A stretch of 19,251 bases of DNA from Hyphomicrobiales bacterium (GTDB lineage: Bacteria; Pseudomonadota; Alphaproteobacteria; Rhizobiales; Beijerinckiaceae), in assembly GCA_003164825.1 (NCBI GenBank), contig PLUH01000122.1:1-19251 (forward strand), given 5' to 3'. Below the pieces are notes generated by a model. The model worked only from the letters and a program-made list of their open reading frames with translations, searched no databases and was not told where the DNA came from. Both the position numbers and the translations under genes were made by a program. This document shows positions 16,421 through 19,251 of the stretch, piece by piece; the first letter of the stretch is position 1; the number at the start of each line of letters is the position of its first letter.

Positions 16421-16433
16421 CCGATGACATCGG
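16421..16433. promoter_or_regulatory. Palindrome in the divergent fgd / LLM intergenic region
   Basis: CCGATG-A-CATCGG is a perfect 6+1+6 inverted repeat directly upstream of, and overlapping by a few bases, the GGAGG ribosome site of fgd. In a 132-base divergent spacer it is a reasonable operator or RNA hairpin covering the ribosome site. No second copy was noticed, and a 12-base palindrome can arise by chance in GC-rich DNA. Confidence 0.25.
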
Positions 16434-16543
16434 GCCTCGCTGCCCGCGGCGGATACAATAGCGCAGACAGATCGCTTAGCGCGACGCCTCCTTGTCGAGT
16501 AGCGCCGGGGTGGATGATCACGGATATGTGTTGGGAGCATGCG

Positions 16544-17440
16544 ATGAAACTCGGGGTTGCATTGCCTTTGTCCGATATCGGCGGCGATCCCGCCACGGTC
16601 CGGCTGTTCGCGCAGGCGGCTGAGGCCGCCGGCTACGATCACCTTGGCGCCCCCGATCATGTTTTGGGGGTCAATGCCGCGAGCCGGCCCGGCTGGGGCG
16701 CGCGCAATACCTCGGCCGATCTCTTCCATGATCCTTTTGTCCTGTTTGGGTTTCTGAGCGGCTGCACGACGAGAGTCGGCTTCTCGACAGAGGTCCTCAT
16801 CCTAGCTCAGCGACAAACCGTGCTGGTCGCCAAACAGGCCGCCTCTCTTGACGTGCTGAGCGGCGGACGGTTTCGGCTAGGGATCGGGATCGGCTGGAAC
16901 GAAGTGGAGTTCGTGGGTCTCAACGAGGACTTCCACAATCGGGGACGGCGGTCCGAGGAGCAAGTGCAAGTCATGCGAGCCCTGTGGGCCGAGCCGCATG
17001 TGAAGTTCGAGGGGAAGTGGCATCACATCGATGACGCCGGCATCAATCCGATGCCGATCAGGGGTCGTATCCCGATCTGGTTCGGGGGGCATCATGACCT
17101 GACGCTCCGGCGCATCGCGAAATGGGGCGACGGATGGATGATGAACGCCTATCCCGCCGGCGCCGCCGCGGAGGCGGACTTCGCTAAACTGCGCGCCTAT
17201 GCTGAACAGGCGGGCCGCGATCCCGCCAGCATCGGCGTCGAGGTCTGGGTCTCTATCGGCGCCGGGGACGAGGCGAACTGGCGCGAGGAATTCAAGTTCT
17301 GGAAGAGCGCAGGCGTCACTCACGTCACGCTCAACGCCACCTTTCAACGGAGCCACCACCGGCGCATCGCTTCGCGCTCATTGCAGGCCCATCTGACCGC
17401 CATCGACCGATACCGCGACGCGGTCGCCGACCTCTTGTAA
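16544..17440 (+). CDS. LLM-class F420-dependent oxidoreductase, Rv2161c type
   Basis: Luciferase-like (beta/alpha)8 oxidoreductase, predicted to use F420; substrate unknown. The 298 aa protein starts [20 protein letters not shown]. It carries [17 protein letters not shown] (27-43), [20 protein letters not shown], then [22 protein letters not shown] (the usual cofactor-binding loop), and [44 protein letters not shown] follows, giving the order of motifs seen in the TIGR03619 group. The ATG at 16544 has GGGAG 6 bases before it; the upstream in-frame ATGs lie in the spacer and lack homology. It diverges from fgd with 132 bases between, so the two may share regulation. Its stop lies 8 bases from the convergent stop of the split-barrel enzyme. 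The context, five enzymes of F420-using families around the biosynthesis genes, supports the cofactor assignment. Confidence 0.88.
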   Translation: MKLGVALPLSDIGGDPATVRLFAQAAEAAGYDHLGAPDHVLGVNAASRPGWGARNTSADLFHDPFVLFGFLSGCTTRVGFSTEVLILAQRQTVLVAKQAASLDVLSGGRFRLGIGIGWNEVEFVGLNEDFHNRGRRSEEQVQVMRALWAEPHVKFEGKWHHIDDAGINPMPIRGRIPIWFGGHHDLTLRRIAKWGDGWMMNAYPAGAAAEADFAKLRAYAEQAGRDPASIGVEVWVSIGAGDEANWREEFKFWKSAGVTHVTLNATFQRSHHRRIASRSLQAHLTAIDRYRDAVADLL

Positions 17441-17448
17441 GAGAGAGG

Positions 17449-17847
17449 TCAGCCCTGGGCCTGCACGGCAGTGGGCTCAATTTCAAACGTGACCCTGACC
17501 TGGCCAGGCTGGGCCCAGGGATATTTGTCCTTCCCGAGGTATTTCTTGGCGAGCGAATCGATATGCGCGGATGCGCCCTCCTCTGTCACGTGCTCAACCC
17601 GGCCGCGGATCTGGATGTAGCGATAGGGATTATCGGGGTCGAGTATCGAAAGCGCCACGGGCGCGCCTTCCTGCATATTGCGCACCTTCACGCGGCCTTT
17701 CGCTGAATTCACCCGGATCTTTCCGTTCGTGTAGTCGAACCATACGGGTGTGACTTGCGGCGTTCCATCCGGCATTATGGTCGCCAGATGGGCAAACGTT
17801 GTTTTCTGCTGCAGCAAATCCAGATAGTCCGCGGGTATCGCCGCCAT
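17449..17847 (-). CDS. PPOX-class F420-dependent enzyme, Rv1155 type (split beta-barrel)
   Basis: Small split-barrel flavin/deazaflavin reductase of the pyridoxamine phosphate oxidase superfamily; the Rv1155 branch binds F420 rather than FMN. The 132 aa chain reads FAHLATIMPDGTPQVTPVWF (18-37), RVNSAKGRVKVRNMQ, then VALSILDPDNPYRYIQIRGR (63-83), and SLAKKYLGKDKYPW near the end. These are the signature pieces of TIGR03618. The start is ATG 17847 with GAGGAGG 6 bases ahead. It likely acts as a homodimer in the cytosol. Substrate unknown; relatives reduce conjugated enones or bind biliverdin-like molecules. Convergent with the LLM gene and divergent from the Ddn-like gene. Confidence 0.92.
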   Translation of the reverse strand: MAAIPADYLDLLQQKTTFAHLATIMPDGTPQVTPVWFDYTNGKIRVNSAKGRVKVRNMQEGAPVALSILDPDNPYRYIQIRGRVEHVTEEGASAHIDSLAKKYLGKDKYPWAQPGQVRVTFEIEPTAVQAQG

Positions 17848-17879
17848 GACTGCCTCCTCATTGTGTGGGTTTCTCGCGT

Positions 17880-17898
17880 CGCGTTCGGTCGGAACGCG
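17880..17898. promoter_or_regulatory. Inverted repeat upstream of the split-barrel gene
   Basis: CGCGTTC (17880-17886) and GAACGCG (17892-17898) form a perfect 7-base inverted repeat around GGTCG. It sits 33 bases upstream of the PPOX-class start, in the 236-base spacer shared with the divergent Ddn-like gene. It could be an operator or leader hairpin. No promoter hexamers stand out around it. Confidence 0.22.
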
Positions 17899-18083
17899 CC
17901 TTCGCCGGTGATCGCCAACCTAATCGTCGCGGCCTGACATGACAACGAGACGAACTCAGGTTTTTCCAAGACAAACGGTTGGAGCTTGGCTTTTCGCTCG
18001 CCGCGGCACGGCAGCCTTGGTCCGCCGCATTGGCCGACCCGGCGGGCAGCGCTATAGTTACTCGAGCTTTGAAGGAGAGCATG

Positions 18084-18545
18084 ATGACTGAAGCGAAACT
18101 CGCTCCGAATCTGCCGGACTGGATGGTCCAGCACGCCAACCGCTATCTCTCCAGCGGCGGGGCCGACGGACACATGTACAAAACGACCCTGCCTGGGCGC
18201 GGTGAGATTACGACGCCGGCGCTGCTGCTGACCACCACTGGCCGCAAGTCCGGCGAGAAGTTCATATTCCCGCTGTATTACGGAACGGACGGCGACACGT
18301 ACTTCGTCGTCGCTTCGAAGGGCGGTGCGCCCGAACACCCCGGGTGGTACCGCAACATCCTCGCCAACCCGGATGTGGAGGTCCAGGTAGGGACCAAGAA
18401 GCTGAAGGCGCGAGCCAGGACAGCGACGGGCGAGGAACGCGCGCGACTTTGGAAGAAGTCGCTCGAATTCTGGCCTCCGTACGCCGATTACGCGCTCAAG
18501 ACCGAACGCGAGATACCGGTCGTCGTGCTGGACCCTGCCCACTAG
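18084..18545 (+). CDS. Ddn-like deazaflavin (F420)-dependent nitroreductase family protein (DUF385)
   Basis: Member of the family of mycobacterial Ddn, split-barrel proteins that use F420H2 to reduce quinones and nitro compounds. The 153 aa protein reads PALLLTTTGRKSGEKFIFPL, YFVVASKGGAPEHPGWYRNI and LANPDVEVQVGTKKLKARAR, then LWKKSLEFWPPYADY and REIPVVVLDP. The GRKSG and GG(A)PxHPxWYxNxxANP pieces are family hallmarks. Adjacent ATGs lie at 18081 and 18084; AAGGAG is 6 bases before the second, which I use. There is no hydrophobic N-terminal anchor, so it is probably soluble. It stands at the right end of the F420 locus, divergent from the Rv1155-type gene. Native substrate unknown; menaquinone reduction is known only for some relatives. 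Confidence 0.9.
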   Translation: MTEAKLAPNLPDWMVQHANRYLSSGGADGHMYKTTLPGRGEITTPALLLTTTGRKSGEKFIFPLYYGTDGDTYFVVASKGGAPEHPGWYRNILANPDVEVQVGTKKLKARARTATGEERARLWKKSLEFWPPYADYALKTEREIPVVVLDPAH

Positions 18546-18736
18546 GCTATCGGCGCCTGGCGGCGCACAGGATCGTTCGCACATTGCCGAACACGTCTTC
18601 CTCAACGCCGAGCGTTTTGTGGGATACCATGCTTAAGCGAGCGAGACGCGGAATCTCTCAGTCCTCTCGGACTTGCGGCTGGTCTGGTGACTCGATAGCC
18701 AATGCAGGCAATCAGCTACAACGGCCGCGTCCGATT

Positions 18737-19012
18737 TCACCAGGCCGCTTCGAAGCCAAGTAGATTGAGGATCTCGTGGCGCTTCGCGACGAGATCGGGG
18801 TCGCCGCGATGGCGCGGAAAAGGCTTGTCGACAGGGATGTCGGCCTTGATCGTTGCCGGTCGGTCGCTGAGCACCACGATGCGCGTGGCCATCAGCAAAG
18901 CCTCTTCGATGTCGTGCGTGACGAGCAGCGCCGTGAACCCGGCCCGGCGCCAGAGACTGACAAGCTCCCCTTGCATCGTCAGACGCGTCAGCGAGTCGAG
19001 CTTGCCACCCGG
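18737..19012 (-). pseudogene. 3' fragment of an SsuB/TauB-type ABC transporter ATPase
   Basis: The last 90 or so residues of a nitrate/sulfonate/taurine-class importer ATPase. It opens abruptly at GKLDSLTRLTMQ (just after the place where DEPF of Walker B should stand) and continues through WRRAGFTALLVTHDIEEALL with the switch histidine, then MATRIVVLSDRPATI, to a normal end and stop at 18737. Walker A, the LSGG signature and Walker B are all absent. In the other direction, past about 19010, the sequence belongs to a different gene on the opposite strand. It cannot hydrolyse ATP and is a relic. Bases 18546-18736, between it and the Ddn-like gene, hold nothing identifiable. Confidence 0.85.
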
Positions 19013-19251
19013 CCGCGGAGGATCTCTTCGGAGCGGCCTGGTCCGCCTGCTACATGGGCGCAATCGAGGTCGCCGCGAGCCGGAGGAAGATCAAGCTCCC
19101 GGACCAAGTGGCGGTGGACGCCGAGATCAAGCTCAATCTCGAGGGCAGCAGCTTCTTCCTCACCGCCCGCCTCGATGTCAGCGCGCCGGGCGTCGACCGC
19201 GAGGTCGCGCAGGAACTGATCCAGGCGGCGCACGGCATCTGCCCCTACTCG
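19012..19251 (+). pseudogene. ohr: Organic hydroperoxide resistance protein (Ohr/OsmC family), 5'-truncated, runs off the window
   Basis: Plus-strand frame reading AEDLFGAAWSACYMGAIEVA, RRKIKLPDQVAVDAEIKLNL and VSAPGVDREVAQELIQAAHG, then ICPYS at the window end. This is the core of Ohr, a thiol peroxidase that reduces organic hydroperoxides with two cysteines. Both are present, at codons 19048 (ACY) and 19240 (CPYS). The 40 or so N-terminal residues expected before the (P)EDLFGAAW motif are missing. Upstream the frame stays open only to a stop at 18958, with no ATG, GTG or TTG in between; the first in-frame ATG (19054) lies after the first catalytic cysteine. It therefore appears to be a truncated relic joined at about 19010 to the ABC ATPase fragment, unless the join is an assembly fault. 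Confidence 0.85.

Noticed and set aside
16454..16459. TACAAT as a -10 box for the Rv2161c-type LLM gene
   Set aside because: No acceptable -35 hexamer lies 16-18 bases upstream, so the promoter call would be guesswork.
16412..16729. N-terminal extension of the fgd reading frame to 16729 (about 106 extra residues)
   Set aside because: It has no homology, would overlap the start of the divergent LLM gene, and a GTG with GGAGG in front at 16411 fits the conserved N terminus.
17775..18605. 276-codon minus-strand frame covering the Ddn-like gene
   Set aside because: It is antisense to a clear DUF385 protein and has no domain of its own.
1..19251. CRISPR arrays, insertion sequences, integrases, phage genes
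   Set aside because: No regularly spaced repeats, no transposase or integrase motifs and no phage proteins were seen on either strand.

Overview
This 19.25 kb window is GC-rich DNA from a bacterium, most likely an alphaproteobacterium. The reasons are the long single-chain pyruvate carboxylase, a tRNA-Phe fragment that reads like the rhizobial-type gene, and alphaproteobacterial-looking metabolic genes. The genus cannot be read from the sequence. The right two thirds carry a nearly complete coenzyme F420 biosynthesis and utilisation locus. F420 is best known from Actinobacteria and archaea and is patchily distributed in Proteobacteria.

Layout. Bases 1-1785 hold the end of a glycosyltransferase gene (+) and an acetoacetate decarboxylase (-). 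Bases 1786-2243 hold no intact gene, only a possible remnant of a molybdenum hydroxylase. Pyruvate carboxylase (pyc, -) fills 2244-5705. A gene-free kilobase follows. It contains a 3' half of tRNA-Phe (6061-6110, -) with a rho-independent terminator just beyond it, the classic look of one end of an integrated island. Then come an O-acetylhomoserine sulfhydrylase-type PLP enzyme and an alpha/beta hydrolase whose starts and stops overlap, followed by a frameshifted C-terminal remnant of a second sulfhydrylase.

The F420 locus runs from 9480 to 18545. It holds a luciferase-like (LLM) F420 oxidoreductase of the MSMEG_4141 type (-), the fused FO synthase fbiC (+), and a tight minus-strand operon fgd-cofE-cofD-cofC in which every junction is a 4-base ATGA overlap. 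After these come a divergent Rv2161c-type LLM oxidoreductase (+), a split-barrel Rv1155-type F420 enzyme (-) and a Ddn-like (DUF385) deazaflavin nitroreductase-family protein (+). FbiC makes the deazaflavin FO, CofC activates the 3-carbon phospho-acid with GTP, CofD joins the two, and CofE adds glutamates. The Fgd homologue keeps all seven substrate-site residues of mycobacterial FGD1, so it probably loads hydride onto F420 from a sugar phosphate. The other four proteins would spend that hydride on substrates unknown. No dehydro-F420 reductase domain (the C-terminal half of mycobacterial FbiB) is visible, which leaves the entry route open.

The right edge (18737-19251) is a scar: the 3' third of an SsuB/TauB-type ABC ATPase (-) abuts, at about base 19010, the 3' part of an Ohr peroxidase gene (+). 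Both have lost their N-terminal halves at the same point. The F420 locus is therefore bracketed by a tRNA scar on the left and a double truncation on the right, which fits acquisition and rearrangement. No integrase or transposase lies in the window.
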